DNA of 64,000 nt from Cellulophaga sp. BC115SP (GCF_009905545.1 NZ_JAAALB010000021.1:40710-104709), one strand, 5' to 3'. Shown: positions 27,734 through 38,279, numbered from the stretch's first letter. The notes: a model not told the origin generated them from the letters alone. Translations and numbers: made by a program.

Positions 27734-30700
27734 ATGAATCAGGGGAAGATTGATTTATTTGAGGAAGTAAAACACAATCCAATATTTTTTGATTGGATTA
27801 TTTCGAATGGTTTTACAGGATACGGTTTCATACAATCCAATGAAACTAATGCTATTTGGTTTAATACCGCACTTATTGATTTTTTTAGTAACAATTCCAT
27901 ACAGCTTTCTGAGTTTCAGGAGAGAGTTCAGGAATTTGCGCCATTTTCAATGGACTCTTTCACGCTCCAACTATCAAGTTTGCAGCATAAAGACTTCAAT
28001 ATCAAAGCTCAGTTATTTCATTTCAACAACTCTGATAAAATTGCTCTAGGGTTTAATGTCGAGGAGGTAGTAAAAGAAGAAAAAACAGAACTCGTAAACT
28101 CAATTATTCAAAACAGAGCCTATTATGTAGTTACCACTGATTTGTTTGGGAACTACAGTTTTGTCAATGAGCACTTCTGTAAAGTATTTAGCTTTTCAAA
28201 GGAAGAAATTATTGGACAAAATGCGCTAATAAATATCATTCCTGAAGATCATCAAAAGTGCCAAGATGCAGTTGAACTGTGTTTTCAGTTTCCCAATAAA
28301 CCACATCCAGTAATATTAAGAAAACCAGACAAAAATGGCGAGGTAATCGTCAATGCTTGGGAATTTAGTGGGCAAACGGATCATCAAGGCAACGTTTTTG
28401 AAATTCTTTGTACAGGCTATAATATCACTGATCAAATCAGAATTCAAAACGACCTTAGTGTGCTCGTAGCTACTATGTCGGATATTCTTATGGTAGTGGG
28501 AACTGATTTTAAAATAAAGTATCTATCAAACAGCTGGGAAAGAGTATTAAATCAATCTGTAGAGGGCTGGATGGGGTTAAACTATTTGACATTAATTCAT
28601 GAAGAAGATAAAGAAAAACTAGCATCAGCGATCAAAAACGTAGGAGAGTCTCAAACACAAACCTCGGTTGAATATCGAATATTAGATTTTTCAGAAGAAT
28701 GGGTATGGCTTCGCTCCTCCATCAATTACGATGCTGCCACCAAAAATTTAGTCTTTACAAGTCAAAATATTTCAGAAAATAAAGAAAAAGAAGAAAAGCT
28801 CAAGGAGTTGGCATTGGTTGCCTCCAAAACCACAGATGCTATCATCATTGCGGATGCTAAAGGCCGAATAACTTGGATAAATCAGGCTTACCAAGATTTA
28901 ACAGGCTATTCGCTCGAAGAGGTAATCGGACGAAAACCTTCAGAATTGATTCATGGACCTGAAACGGATGCTGAAACAGTTAAAAGAATCAGAAACGCCA
29001 TCAAAAATCAGGTTCCTATTTCTGAGGTTATTTTGAATTATACAAAGGATAAACAGACTTATTGGATAGACATGACAATAAATCCTGTTTTTGATGAAAA
29101 TAATCATTGTACCAACTACATTGCCGTGGAGCGAAATATTTCTGCCAAAAAAATTGCAGAAGATGAGCTTCAAGCTACAAAAGCATCCCTTCAGCAAACC
29201 AGTGAAGTAGCTCTAGTCGGAGGATGGGAATTGAGATTACCCAACAGAAACCTCTATTGGAATGACATCACTAGAAGTATTTTTGAGGTTGAGCAAGACT
29301 TTATTCCTGCCTTAGAAAAAAGCGTAAATTTCTACACACTAGAATATAGAAATTTGCTACGTGAATCAGTAGAAAATTGTATTCAACACCAGCAAAGCTT
29401 TGACATCGAGGTAGAAATATTTACACAAAAGGGTATAAAAAAATGGTTAAGGTTGATTGGCAAAATGGATGTTGAGTCCACGCCTCAAAAAGCCTATGGT
29501 GTAGTTCAAGATATTACAAAAGTAAAAATTGCAGAGGAGGAAGCGAAAAAATCAACTTTGCTACTTCAAAAACTATCAAGTCAAGTGCCTGGTAGTTTGT
29601 ACTTATATGAATTTTCTGAAAAAACTGGAAAATTTTCGTTTCCGTATGTCTCTGCTGGTATTTCAGAGATATATGAGGTAACACCAGAAAAGATAATACA
29701 GAATCCTGAGCTAATTTTCAGCAGAATCATTCCTGAAGACCAACAACGGGTGATTGACAGCATGAAGTTTGCCCTGAATTCATTTTCTCCATGGGAACAA
29801 GAGTTTAGAATTTTAGATTCTAAGGGTAATATAAAATGGCTAAGAGCTGCTTCAACTCCAGAAAAAACAGAGGACTCGTCACTATGGCATGGATACCTGC
29901 AAGATATTACGAAGAGAAAGGAGTTTGAATACCAGATAACTACCTCTGAAGAAAAATTCAGAAGTTTATTCGACTATACCTCAGATGCAGTAGTGCTTTA
30001 CAATCAAAATGGTATTATGGACTGTAACCCTGCGACATTAAGGTTGTTGGGTGTATCTTCTAAAAACGAACTCTTAGGAAAGCATCCGATTGATTTCTCT
30101 CCCGAATTTCAACCTAATGGTCTTAGGAGCGTAGATATGATTCACGATGTACTTTCAGAACTTGAACATAGGGATTTTTATGGGTTTGAATTTTTGCATA
30201 AAAAAATGGATACAGGTGAGTCTTTCCCATGTGATATCCTCTTAAACTCCATTAATATCAGTGGAACAAGGATTGTACAGTCAGTGATTAGAGATATTAC
30301 TTCTCGTAAAGAAACTGAGGCGCAATTGATGAGAGCTAGAGAACAAGCAGAAGCCGCCAGTCGCTCAAAATCAGAGTTTTTAGCAAACATGAGCCACGAA
30401 ATCCGTACGCCTCTAAATGGTGTCATAGGATTTACTGATTTGTTGATGCGTACCCAATTGGACGAAACCCAACATCAATATATGTCGACAGTCTATCAAA
30501 GTGCCAATGCTTTGCTTGATATTATTAATGATATTCTAGACTTTTCTAAAATAGAAGCTGGCAAATTGGAGTTAGCTCCAGAAAAAATTGATTTACTAGA
30601 ATTGGGCGGTCAAGTGGCAGATATGATTAAGTTTCAAGCGCATCGCAAAGACTTAGAAATGCTGTTGAACATTTCTCCATTAGTCAATAGATATATTCAT

Positions 30701-32290
30701 GCCGACCCCGTTCGATTACGCCAAGTGCTCGTCAATTTGTTAGGTAATGCTGTAAAATTCACACAAACAGGAGAAATAGAGCTAAAAGTGGAAGTATTAT
30801 CTTCAAGCCCTAACCACCCAACCTCATTTAGATTTTCGGTAAGAGATACAGGTGTAGGTATAGAACCTAAGAATCAGCAGAAAATCTTTGAAGCATTTTC
30901 TCAAGAAGATGCTTCAACTACTCGAAAGTTTGGAGGAACTGGGCTTGGTTTAACCATTGCTAATAAATTATTGGCATTGATGAACAGCAGATTGCAGTTA
31001 GAAAGTACCCCTGGACAAGGAAGTATCTTCTATTTTGATGTAGCTTTCGAAACCGAACAAGCGGGTCCTATCAAGGCTAATTTACCTTTATCTATCCAGA
31101 AAGTATTAGTTGTTGATGATAATGATACCAATAGACTCATTATTCAGGAAATGTTGACGCTTAAGCAAATACAAGCGGTTTGTGTCAAAAATGGGATTGA
31201 AGCATTAGATAAATTAAAGTCAGGTGAAAAATTTGATGTTATTTTAATGGATTATCACATGCCTTATCTTGACGGCATTGAAACCAGTAGAAATATTCGT
31301 AAAAAACTAGAAATTGAGGCCAAACAATTGCCTATTATTTTGCTATCAAGTTCTTCAGATGATGATAGTCTTCAGGTGGCTTGTCATGAATTATCTATTC
31401 AACAAAGATTGGTAAAACCTATCAAGATTCAGCAATTCTATGAGGCACTTTCGAAACTTCACGCTAGCGAAGGTACTCTTCAAACAAGCAATGTAGAGCT
31501 TTCAGACGCGACCCTTGCAGAATCGTTTCAGGCTAAAATGGATATTTTACTAGTAGAAGATAATCCTGTAAACATGCTTTTGGCAACTACTTTTTTGAAC
31601 AAAATAGTACCAAATGCCACTGTAATCAAAGCCAATAATGGCGCAGAAGCACTAGTGAAATTTCAAGAAAAACGACCAGATATTGTTTTTATGGACATTC
31701 AAATGCCTGTGATGAATGGCTATGAAACGGCTACTGCTATTCGAAAAATAGAAGTTGGGAAAAACCCTATTCCAATTATTGCACTCACAGCTGGAACAGT
31801 GGTGGGCGAAAAAGAAAGATGCTTAGAGGCTGGTATGAGTGATTATATTACCAAACCTGTTTTGAAGGCAACTATTCAAAAAATGATTACTAAATGGGTC
31901 TTGGAGCAACCCCAAAAGGAAACTTCAACACTTCCATCGACAGAACGCATAGAGGTACATTTTGATAAAAATGAACTGATGGAAAGAACAGGAGCCAACA
32001 ACGAATTGATTGGGCAATTGATGGAATTAACGTTCGAGCAAACAGATAGTTTTTTAATAGAAATCCAAAATGCATTTGAAAATAAAGATTGGGCGTTGGT
32101 TCAATCGCTGGCTCACAAACTCAAAGGAACAGCTCTTTCAGTGAGTTTTATGAAACTTGGTAATATTGCCCAAGAGTTAGAAGAATTACCAGAACCAACG
32201 AATGATCAAGTGCAAAAACTGATTCAAGAACTATCAGACGAAATAGCTTGGCTAGAAGCATTAAAACCATCTTTACTTGTGCTGATTTGA
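27734..32290 (+). CDS. Hybrid sensor histidine kinase with multiple PAS, two receivers and HPt
   Basis: A 1518-residue soluble phosphorelay protein. A degenerate PAS at about 1-115 is followed by about six PAS domains to residue 865, many ending in DIT-type hinges. HisKA follows at about 880-950 (SEFLANMSHEIRTPLNGV, phospho-His near 888), then the ATPase domain with N box LVNLLGNAVKF near 999, G1 RDTGVGI, F FSQED and G2 FGGTGLGLTI. Receiver 1 lies at about 1125-1245 (Asp in MDYHMP near 1173) and receiver 2 at about 1271-1395 (MDIQMP near 1320). The C-terminal HPt carries AHKLKGTA near 1459. It has no transmembrane segment, so it senses cytoplasmic cues such as redox or small ligands. No output regulator adjoins. 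Confidence 0.95.
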   Translation: MNQGKIDLFEEVKHNPIFFDWIISNGFTGYGFIQSNETNAIWFNTALIDFFSNNSIQLSEFQERVQEFAPFSMDSFTLQLSSLQHKDFNIKAQLFHFNNSDKIALGFNVEEVVKEEKTELVNSIIQNRAYYVVTTDLFGNYSFVNEHFCKVFSFSKEEIIGQNALINIIPEDHQKCQDAVELCFQFPNKPHPVILRKPDKNGEVIVNAWEFSGQTDHQGNVFEILCTGYNITDQIRIQNDLSVLVATMSDILMVVGTDFKIKYLSNSWERVLNQSVEGWMGLNYLTLIHEEDKEKLASAIKNVGESQTQTSVEYRILDFSEEWVWLRSSINYDAATKNLVFTSQNISENKEKEEKLKELALVASKTTDAIIIADAKGRITWINQAYQDLTGYSLEEVIGRKPSELIHGPETDAETVKRIRNAIKNQVPISEVILNYTKDKQTYWIDMTINPVFDENNHCTNYIAVERNISAKKIAEDELQATKASLQQTSEVALVGGWELRLPNRNLYWNDITRSIFEVEQDFIPALEKSVNFYTLEYRNLLRESVENCIQHQQSFDIEVEIFTQKGIKKWLRLIGKMDVESTPQKAYGVVQDITKVKIAEEEAKKSTLLLQKLSSQVPGSLYLYEFSEKTGKFSFPYVSAGISEIYEVTPEKIIQNPELIFSRIIPEDQQRVIDSMKFALNSFSPWEQEFRILDSKGNIKWLRAASTPEKTEDSSLWHGYLQDITKRKEFEYQITTSEEKFRSLFDYTSDAVVLYNQNGIMDCNPATLRLLGVSSKNELLGKHPIDFSPEFQPNGLRSVDMIHDVLSELEHRDFYGFEFLHKKMDTGESFPCDILLNSINISGTRIVQSVIRDITSRKETEAQLMRAREQAEAASRSKSEFLANMSHEIRTPLNGVIGFTDLLMRTQLDETQHQYMSTVYQSANALLDIINDILDFSKIEAGKLELAPEKIDLLELGGQVADMIKFQAHRKDLEMLLNISPLVNRYIHADPVRLRQVLVNLLGNAVKFTQTGEIELKVEVLSSSPNHPTSFRFSVRDTGVGIEPKNQQKIFEAFSQEDASTTRKFGGTGLGLTIANKLLALMNSRLQLESTPGQGSIFYFDVAFETEQAGPIKANLPLSIQKVLVVDDNDTNRLIIQEMLTLKQIQAVCVKNGIEALDKLKSGEKFDVILMDYHMPYLDGIETSRNIRKKLEIEAKQLPIILLSSSSDDDSLQVACHELSIQQRLVKPIKIQQFYEALSKLHASEGTLQTSNVELSDATLAESFQAKMDILLVEDNPVNMLLATTFLNKIVPNATVIKANNGAEALVKFQEKRPDIVFMDIQMPVMNGYETATAIRKIEVGKNPIPIIALTAGTVVGEKERCLEAGMSDYITKPVLKATIQKMITKWVLEQPQKETSTLPSTERIEVHFDKNELMERTGANNELIGQLMELTFEQTDSFLIEIQNAFENKDWALVQSLAHKLKGTALSVSFMKLGNIAQELEELPEPTNDQVQKLIQELSDEIAWLEALKPSLLVLI

Positions 32291-32427
32291 TAAGCTTTTG
32301 AGATTAAATTCTTGTTTATTATATGATTCAACCCGAATTTAGTGAGTGATTTTGTATAATTTGAATTTAATCAATAGAGACTCTATCGTTGCGTCTTGAG
32401 CCAAGTCATATCTAGCCTAGTAGCATC

Positions 32428-32464
32428 AAAAAAGGGGTCGGAAAATATTTTCCGACCCCTTTTT
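32428..32464. terminator. 36-bp perfect palindromic bidirectional terminator
   Basis: Positions 32429-32464 form a perfect palindrome with core GGGGTCGGAAAA/TTTTCCGACCCC and A/T tracts on both sides. It separates the convergent kinase and acetoacetate-CoA ligase genes. Confidence 0.92.
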
Positions 32465-32539
32465 GGTAAAAACTTAGAGAATAATCCCAATCCTAAAAAT
32501 TCGGGATGACTCATGTTTTATATATCCTTAGAAGAAATT

Positions 32540-34471
32540 CTACGCTATGTGAAAATTTCTAAAAAATTCTAAACTCTGAGGATTACGTACAGCACCTATA
32601 TTGACAGCTTTGTCAAAAGGTTTTCCTTGAATCAGTTTTTTTACTGGTAGTTCCAATTTTTTGCCAGAAATCGTATAAGGTATTTCCGAAACTTGTATAA
32701 TCTGATCTGGAACGTGTCGAGGCGAATACGTTTCTCTTAATACTTTTTTGATGATTTGTTTTTGAGACTCTTCAAGTTCACTACCCTCTTTTGTAACCAC
32801 AAACAATGGCATGAAATCTTTGTCCTCTAAATGAATAATTAAAGAGTCCTTGACAAATTCAAGGGCTTCAACGGCTCTATATATTTCGGCAGTACCTATA
32901 CGAATACCTCCACGATTTAGTGTAGCGTCCGACCGCCCAGCAATGACCAAGCCTCCTGTTGATGTCAATTTCACCCAATCACCATGGCGCCAGTTATTGG
33001 GATATTCTTCAAAATAGCTGGCTTTATATCGTTCAAAATCAGGATCATTCCAAAAAGAAACAGGCATTGATGGGGTTGGCTGAGTGATGACCATCTCCCC
33101 TATTTCATCATGTAAAGGCATCCCATTTTCGTCCCAAGCCTGTAAATCAACACCTAATCCTATACATTGAATTTCACCTTCATACACAGGAGAGATAGGA
33201 TTGCCGCCTACAAAAGCTGTACAAACATCTGTCCCACCAGAAATTGATGCTAGCCATACTTCTGGGTTTACTTGTTCGTAGATCCAATCAAACCCTTCGG
33301 GAGACAAAGGAGAACCTGTCGAGCCAATCGAACGTAAATGTTCAAACGTATAATTTACCCTTGGGCGGACTTGCTCTTTCATACAAGCGTGAATAAAAGC
33401 AGCACTCGTTCCAAAATGATGTACGGGAGTTTCTGAAACTAATTGCCAAAGCGTTTCCATATTAGGATACCCTGGACTTCCATCATACAGTACCAAAGTA
33501 GCACCTGAAAAAAGTACTGAAATGGAAAAATTCCACATCATCCAACCAGTCGTTGAAAACCAGAAATAGTTTTCATTTTCTTTTACATCATTATGAAAAA
33601 GAAGATACTTTTTATGCTCCAGCAAAATTCCTCCATGACCATGAACAATAGGCTTTGGAATGCCTGTAGTGCCCGAAGAATAAAGAATATATAACGGAAA
33701 ATCGAATGATAATGGCTCAAATGCTAATACGCTATTGCGGTTTGCCACCGTAGTATTCCAATCAACAGTATTCGGCAAGGTATTGCCAATAGGCATATAA
33801 TCAATCAGAATAGTCTGTTGCAAACTTGGTAAATTCTCTTGGAGATTGGCTACTACAGCACTTCTATCAAAGACTTTGCCGCCATACGAATATGAATTTA
33901 CGGCGATTAATACCTTCGGTTCTATCTGTCCAAAACGCTCCAAAACACTTCCTCCTCCGAAATCAGGGGAAGCACTCGACCATATTGCTCCAATTGAAGC
34001 AGTGGCTAAAAATGCTATCACTGCTTCAGGAATATTTGGTAAATACCCACAAACGGTATCGCCTTTTTTGACTCCAGAGGCTCGTAGATAATCTGCTAAA
34101 GAGGCGGTTTTTTGATGAAGTTCCGCCCAAGAAATGGCACGAAGTGGGGATGTTTCTGATTGAAAAAGAATCGCAGGACGATGACTCGTTTCGAAGGAAA
34201 ATACATGTTCAGCATAATTGAGCTGAATTCCTTCAAACCATTTGGCATGAGGCATTTTTCCAGAAACAACTTCTGAATATTGTCCTGTGAATTGAATGCC
34301 AGAATAATGTAAAAATATATCCCAAAACTTGGCGATGTCTTTTACTGACCATTGCCAAAGTTCTTGATAAGTATTGAAATGCAGCCCATATTCATGCGAA
34401 AGATAATCCATAAATCGCTTGAGATTGGACTGCGCAACTTGTTGCTCGCTAGGCGACCAAAGAATTTTCAT
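32540..34471 (-). CDS. Acetoacetate--CoA ligase (acetoacetyl-CoA synthetase)
   Basis: A 643-residue ANL-superfamily enzyme. The N-terminal ACAS-type segment (WSVKDIAKFWDIFLHYSGI, MPHAKWFEGIQLNYAEHVF) and PDFGGGSVLERFGQIEPKVL are characteristic of acetoacetyl-CoA synthetases rather than acetate forms. The P-loop YSSGTTGIPKPIVHGHGG lies near residue 265, the hinge GRSDATLNRGGIRIGTAEIYR near 522, and the catalytic Lys in TISGKKLELPVKK near the C-terminus. It activates acetoacetate with ATP and CoA, for ketone-body or leucine use or polymer turnover. It follows the Glu/Leu dehydrogenase gene on the same strand by 133 bp. Confidence 0.93.
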   Translation of the reverse strand: MKILWSPSEQQVAQSNLKRFMDYLSHEYGLHFNTYQELWQWSVKDIAKFWDIFLHYSGIQFTGQYSEVVSGKMPHAKWFEGIQLNYAEHVFSFETSHRPAILFQSETSPLRAISWAELHQKTASLADYLRASGVKKGDTVCGYLPNIPEAVIAFLATASIGAIWSSASPDFGGGSVLERFGQIEPKVLIAVNSYSYGGKVFDRSAVVANLQENLPSLQQTILIDYMPIGNTLPNTVDWNTTVANRNSVLAFEPLSFDFPLYILYSSGTTGIPKPIVHGHGGILLEHKKYLLFHNDVKENENYFWFSTTGWMMWNFSISVLFSGATLVLYDGSPGYPNMETLWQLVSETPVHHFGTSAAFIHACMKEQVRPRVNYTFEHLRSIGSTGSPLSPEGFDWIYEQVNPEVWLASISGGTDVCTAFVGGNPISPVYEGEIQCIGLGVDLQAWDENGMPLHDEIGEMVITQPTPSMPVSFWNDPDFERYKASYFEEYPNNWRHGDWVKLTSTGGLVIAGRSDATLNRGGIRIGTAEIYRAVEALEFVKDSLIIHLEDKDFMPLFVVTKEGSELEESQKQIIKKVLRETYSPRHVPDQIIQVSEIPYTISGKKLELPVKKLIQGKPFDKAVNIGAVRNPQSLEFFRNFHIA

Positions 34472-34604
34472 AGTTTTACGGTTGAGATTGAATTAGCAGA
34501 GAGGCAAAATATTCAAAATAGCGCTATTTTCAAAAGAGATTTTAGGAATAAACACAAGAGGCAACTCAGTCTCGGTATTTTGTCTGAATTGCCTCCTATT
34601 TTTC

Positions 34605-35864
34605 TTACACTAATTCTACTTCCACTTTATTTTCTAATTTTTCCAAGGCAATACGGTATAATTCATTGGCTAGCAAAGTTCTACTTGGATGTTGTGTATG
34701 TAGTTCGTCTAGAGTTTTACATATCGTTTCAGAAACATCCTCAAAAATTCCTTCATCTGTCACCATCGCCGAATCGCTCATGAGATAGGCAAATACGCGA
34801 GCCATACCACAATTTGCCACAAAATCAGGAATCAAAGCAACTTTAGCATCTGCCATTTCCATGGTAGGACCATAGAAAATTTCTGGGTCGTTAAACGGTA
34901 CATTGGCGCCACAAGAAATTACTTCGAGACCATTGTTAACTAATTTTTCCACCTGCTCGGCACTTACAATTCTTGAAGCTGCCGCAGGAATAAAAATCTC
35001 TGCTCCTACTTCCCAAATTTTGGCATTTGTTTTCTCAAAGCTCAACATATTTTCAGCATATAAGGTATTTTGCTTTTTGTTAAAAAACAAATCCTTAATC
35101 TCCTCCAAGCCTAAACCTTCTGGGACAATCACCCCTCCGTTTCTGTCAATAATTCCCACAATTTTGACACCCATACGCGCCAAATTGAGTCCCGCAGCGG
35201 CAGCCACATTTCCCCAACCCTGAATAATCGCTCTTTTTTCTGACAAATTACCACCCCACAACGAGTAATAATGCTTGACAGCCTCAGCCACCCCGTAACC
35301 CGTAATCAAATCAGAAACGGTATATCTATGAATGTTTTGGCTTGAAGTCGGTGTGTAATTCCAATCTTCAATAATTTTAGAAACACCTTGACGTAACTGA
35401 CCTATCAAACGTATCTTTTGTGCCTCAGAAGCATGAAAATGTCCGTTTACTATACCTTCTTGTGGGTGCCACAAACCATATTTTTCAGTGACAGGAATTA
35501 CTTCATGAACTTCATCTACATTCAAATCGCCACCAGTGCCATAGTAGTTTTTCAAAAGTGGCGCCACAGCTTTATACCAACGCTCCAAAACACCCTTTTT
35601 ACGGGGGTCGCTTGGGTCAAAATTGATACCAGATTTCGCCCCACCGATTTGAGGACCAGATACCGTAAATTTGATTTCCATGGTTTTAGCCAAAGATTCC
35701 ACCTCACGCTTATCAAGTCCTTTGCGCATACGAGTCCCACCACCTGCAGCCCCTCCACGTAGGGAATTGATGACTACCCATCCCTCAGCTTCAGTTTCAG
35801 AATCTTTCCATTCAAATACGATTTCTGGTCGTTTGTTTTCAAATCTTTTGAGTGCTTCTTTCAT
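34605..35864 (-). CDS. Glu/Leu/Phe/Val dehydrogenase
   Basis: A 419-residue amino-acid dehydrogenase. The N-terminal domain carries GGGTRMRKGL and the catalytic IGGAKSGINFDPSD (Lys in GGAKSG), and YGTGGDLNVDEVHEV replaces the usual PAPDV-type loop. The Rossmann NAD domain has IIQGWGNVAAAAGLNLARMGVKIVGIIDRNGG near 228. It differs from standard hexameric glutamate dehydrogenase and may prefer leucine or another amino acid. Its closeness to acetoacetate-CoA ligase, the enzyme that activates an end product of leucine breakdown, makes leucine attractive, but this is inference. Confidence 0.9.
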   Translation of the reverse strand: MKEALKRFENKRPEIVFEWKDSETEAEGWVVINSLRGGAAGGGTRMRKGLDKREVESLAKTMEIKFTVSGPQIGGAKSGINFDPSDPRKKGVLERWYKAVAPLLKNYYGTGGDLNVDEVHEVIPVTEKYGLWHPQEGIVNGHFHASEAQKIRLIGQLRQGVSKIIEDWNYTPTSSQNIHRYTVSDLITGYGVAEAVKHYYSLWGGNLSEKRAIIQGWGNVAAAAGLNLARMGVKIVGIIDRNGGVIVPEGLGLEEIKDLFFNKKQNTLYAENMLSFEKTNAKIWEVGAEIFIPAAASRIVSAEQVEKLVNNGLEVISCGANVPFNDPEIFYGPTMEMADAKVALIPDFVANCGMARVFAYLMSDSAMVTDEGIFEDVSETICKTLDELHTQHPSRTLLANELYRIALEKLENKVEVELV

Positions 35865-36012
35865 TGGTTTGTCTAGTGCTAATGGTCTAATTTGTTAAAA
35901 TTTATCGTACAATATCAAAGGTTAATTATCGCTACAATATTAGTTGTTTTAACAAATATTAGCAAACAAACATTAAAGAATAAATAATTTAAGTATTAGG
36001 AACTTCAGACAG

Positions 36013-36150
36013 TACCTTTAGGCCGTAAGCCATAGGGATTAGGCAAAAAAGGTTTACTTATTTCATGAGAAATACTTTTCAACTTTTAGCCTACTGCATA
36101 AAGCATAGAGCTTAAAACGGGTAAAATTATTTTAATTTTGCCCACTAGCT
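36013..36150 (+). repeat. Dispersed intergenic element, copy A
   Basis: The element reads CTTTAGGCCGTAAGCC..., ATTTCATGAGAAAT, CAACTTTTAGCCTA, GAGCTTAAAACGGGTAAA and ends TTTAATTTTGCCCACTA. The same blocks in the same order recur at 38279-38400 and, shortened, at 47170-47250. The TAATTTTG at 36133-36140 fits the Bacteroidota -7 box and could drive the gene at 36286. The rest of this 421-bp gap shows nothing further. Confidence 0.75.
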
Positions 36151-36285
36151 TAGGTGTGAGCACCCGAAGAATAAGTTATTTTTGAAATACTTTCATAGCT
36201 TTTAAGATTATCCTAATTTAGTATTTAGCTACCTGAACGTTCTTCTCGTAGTTGATGTAACACCTAAAATAAACTTTCTACTGCC

Positions 36286-36750
36286 ATGTTCTATTCACTA
36301 AAAAAATTACATCCCACCGTGAGGTTTTTCATCCAACTCGGTATTGCGTACATCCTTTTTCACTTACTTTTTCTTCTAGGAGTTTGGCTTATGGAACTAT
36401 ACCCCCACAAGATTCCATTCGCAGAATTTAAGGTCTCTGATGTTTCTCAACCTCAAAGTTTTGTAGATTCAGTTTCTTCTACAAAAGGCTCTTCACACCT
36501 AGTAATACTGTTAAAAATTACAGGTGAATTAGACGATAGTGCTGAGGTATCCTATGGAGTTTATACTTTCGAAAAGAAAAAAGGTAAAAAAACCTTAAAA
36601 TTTGAAATGCTCAGTACACAAAAGCTTTCTAAAGGAAAAATAAATATTGATGTCCGAAATGACTTTTATTCCAGCGATACGGTCCATGTTTTCTTCACCC
36701 CAAAAGGTTCAAAAAAAGGTTGGTTGAAGATACGAACCTCTATCGGGTGA
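36286..36750 (+). CDS. Small membrane-anchored protein of unknown function
   Basis: A 154-residue protein with one N-terminal membrane helix (about residues 15-37, FFIQLGIAYILFHLLFLLGVWL) and a Ser/Lys-rich, beta-strand-rich remainder (SHLVILLKITGELDD, VSYGVYTFEKKKGKK, DTVHVFFTPKGSKKGW) that should face the periplasm. I recognise no family. It stands alone between a dehydrogenase transcribed away and the thioredoxin-like cluster, with dispersed-repeat copy A and its TAATTTTG just upstream. Confidence 0.7.
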   Translation: MFYSLKKLHPTVRFFIQLGIAYILFHLLFLLGVWLMELYPHKIPFAEFKVSDVSQPQSFVDSVSSTKGSSHLVILLKITGELDDSAEVSYGVYTFEKKKGKKTLKFEMLSTQKLSKGKINIDVRNDFYSSDTVHVFFTPKGSKKGWLKIRTSIG

Positions 36751-36841
36751 TAATCGTTTAGCGAAGGGTAATTGAGTGATTATTTTATGAAAGGATTTTT
36801 GTTAATTTGACTGTAAGAGTTCAAACCATTCGTCAAAAAAA

Positions 36842-36875
36842 GAGGTCGAAAAAACAATTTTCGAACCCTTTTTTT
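36842..36875 (+). terminator. Probable terminator
   Basis: Imperfect stem GAGGTCGAAAA/TTTTCGAACCC (9 of 11 pairs) followed by TTTTTTT, about 90 bp after the small membrane protein gene. Confidence 0.65.
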
Positions 36876-37005
36876 GATATTGAGACGCTTAATGACTAAG
36901 CTCCAGACGCAAAGCATTGAGTCTAAAGAGGTAAAATATAAATTTTTAAAATAATCACTAAATCACTCAACCATCATTCACTAAATGTAATGATGGCTCC
37001 TAATA

Positions 37006-38202
37006 CTATTTATCAGCTACTAAAATCATCAGCTTTACCTTTCTTTTTCCATCCCTTAATGTTAAACCTATCTTTTCTAACTCCTCCATACAAGCGTTTG
37101 GTTTTTCGGGATACCAAGGAAAAGATAAATTGTATTTTTTCGTTAATCCCGTCTCATCAATTATAGGTTTACTGAGGTTGTCCTCTAAAAAAGAGGCAAG
37201 GTTTTCTATTCCTCCGCTTTTCATCTCAATTCCATTTGCTGAGGTAGAAACAGCAGGTGTATCATCACTCTTAGCTTCTTCCATTTTAACAGTATCACTG
37301 AATTTTGTCAAAACTTTCACCTCAATCTCTCTTTCTTCGAACTTCACCTTCACAGGAGCAATACCACTTAAATACCCTAGTATAGCGTTTGAGGCTTGTT
37401 CTTCAGTGAATTTAGGCGCATATATTTCCAAACCAATTGCTTGGTCAGGCGCACCCCATCCACGGTAATATGATTTTGGATTTTCCCATCTCGTCCTAGT
37501 TCTGTTGGGATAATTATACAATATTTCATAGATAGTTGAGTATGACATATTGATAAAAGTTAACCTTCCATTTTTGAAAGATTTGTAAACGCTATAGGCA
37601 TTCTTATCAAAAGGTTTTTGTACCATTTGAACATCAGTTTCTCCTTGCTCTGATCCAATCAGATTTTCTATCTCCTTCTCTACCCCATCAGAATATTGCG
37701 CAGTTACTTTTTTGCCAGCAATAAGTTCTTTGATATGTTTATCTGTTACTAATCCAGCAGTGGTAATACTTTGTACCATTCCACTCTTATCAATAAAAAT
37801 GGTATGTGGCACAGCCTCGTGAGGGAAATACTTCACATATTGTTGATCGTTTGTGTCCAAAACTACAGGCAGTGCCAGTTTCCTATTCTGGAGAAATTTG
37901 ACAATTCTTGCTTTTTTGTCTTGAGCAATAGTAATAATTTTCAAATCTTTCTGATAATCCTTTTGCCACTTTTCTAATTTTGGAAAAGATTCGATACAGG
38001 GTCTACAACTTGTCGACCAGAAATCGATAATGACAGCTTTCCCTTTAAAATCCGAGAGTTTATAGCTCAGCTTCGTATCGTTGAGTACCTCCTTAAATAC
38101 AATTTCAGGAGCGGGTTTTCCAATCAGTTTGGAAGATTGAGCATTGGAAAAAAATGGAAGTAGAGCAATAAAGGTAATTAATGTAATTTTTTTGTAGGTC
38201 AT
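37006..38202 (-). CDS. TlpA-type thioredoxin fused to DUF3738-like domain (copy 1)
   Basis: A 398-residue exported protein: signal peptide MTYKKITLITFIALLPFFSNAQ, a TlpA/redoxin domain at about 25-165 with active site WSTSCRPC, then a DUF3738-like (TIGR03435) region from about 195 to the end (IENLASFLEDNLSKPIIDETGL, EELEKIGLTLRDGKRKVKLMI). It should act as a periplasmic thiol-disulfide or disulfide-dependent partner; the role of the DUF is unknown. It is the first in transcription of none: all three paralogues lie head-to-tail on the minus strand, with this one last. The active site is CRPC, unlike the other two copies. Confidence 0.88.
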   Translation of the reverse strand: MTYKKITLITFIALLPFFSNAQSSKLIGKPAPEIVFKEVLNDTKLSYKLSDFKGKAVIIDFWSTSCRPCIESFPKLEKWQKDYQKDLKIITIAQDKKARIVKFLQNRKLALPVVLDTNDQQYVKYFPHEAVPHTIFIDKSGMVQSITTAGLVTDKHIKELIAGKKVTAQYSDGVEKEIENLIGSEQGETDVQMVQKPFDKNAYSVYKSFKNGRLTFINMSYSTIYEILYNYPNRTRTRWENPKSYYRGWGAPDQAIGLEIYAPKFTEEQASNAILGYLSGIAPVKVKFEEREIEVKVLTKFSDTVKMEEAKSDDTPAVSTSANGIEMKSGGIENLASFLEDNLSKPIIDETGLTKKYNLSFPWYPEKPNACMEELEKIGLTLRDGKRKVKLMILVADK

Positions 38203-38248
38203 TGAGTTGTATAGTTTGGGTGAAAAATAAAATATAAGTCATGTTTAA

Positions 38249-38279
38249 GTATTAATGCAAAATAAAATTGCATTAATAC
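38249..38279. repeat. Perfect 12-bp hairpin before dispersed element B
   Basis: GTATTAATGCAA (38249-38260) and TTGCATTAATAC (38268-38279) pair perfectly around AATAAAA, directly abutting the dispersed repeat copy B. It lies just upstream of the copy-1 thioredoxin gene and may be a terminator for copy 2 or part of the element. Confidence 0.55.

Noticed and set aside
34352..34783. 143-codon plus-strand frame across the acetoacetate-CoA ligase start and dehydrogenase end
   Set aside because: Mostly antisense to two well-supported genes; composition is that of a shadow frame.
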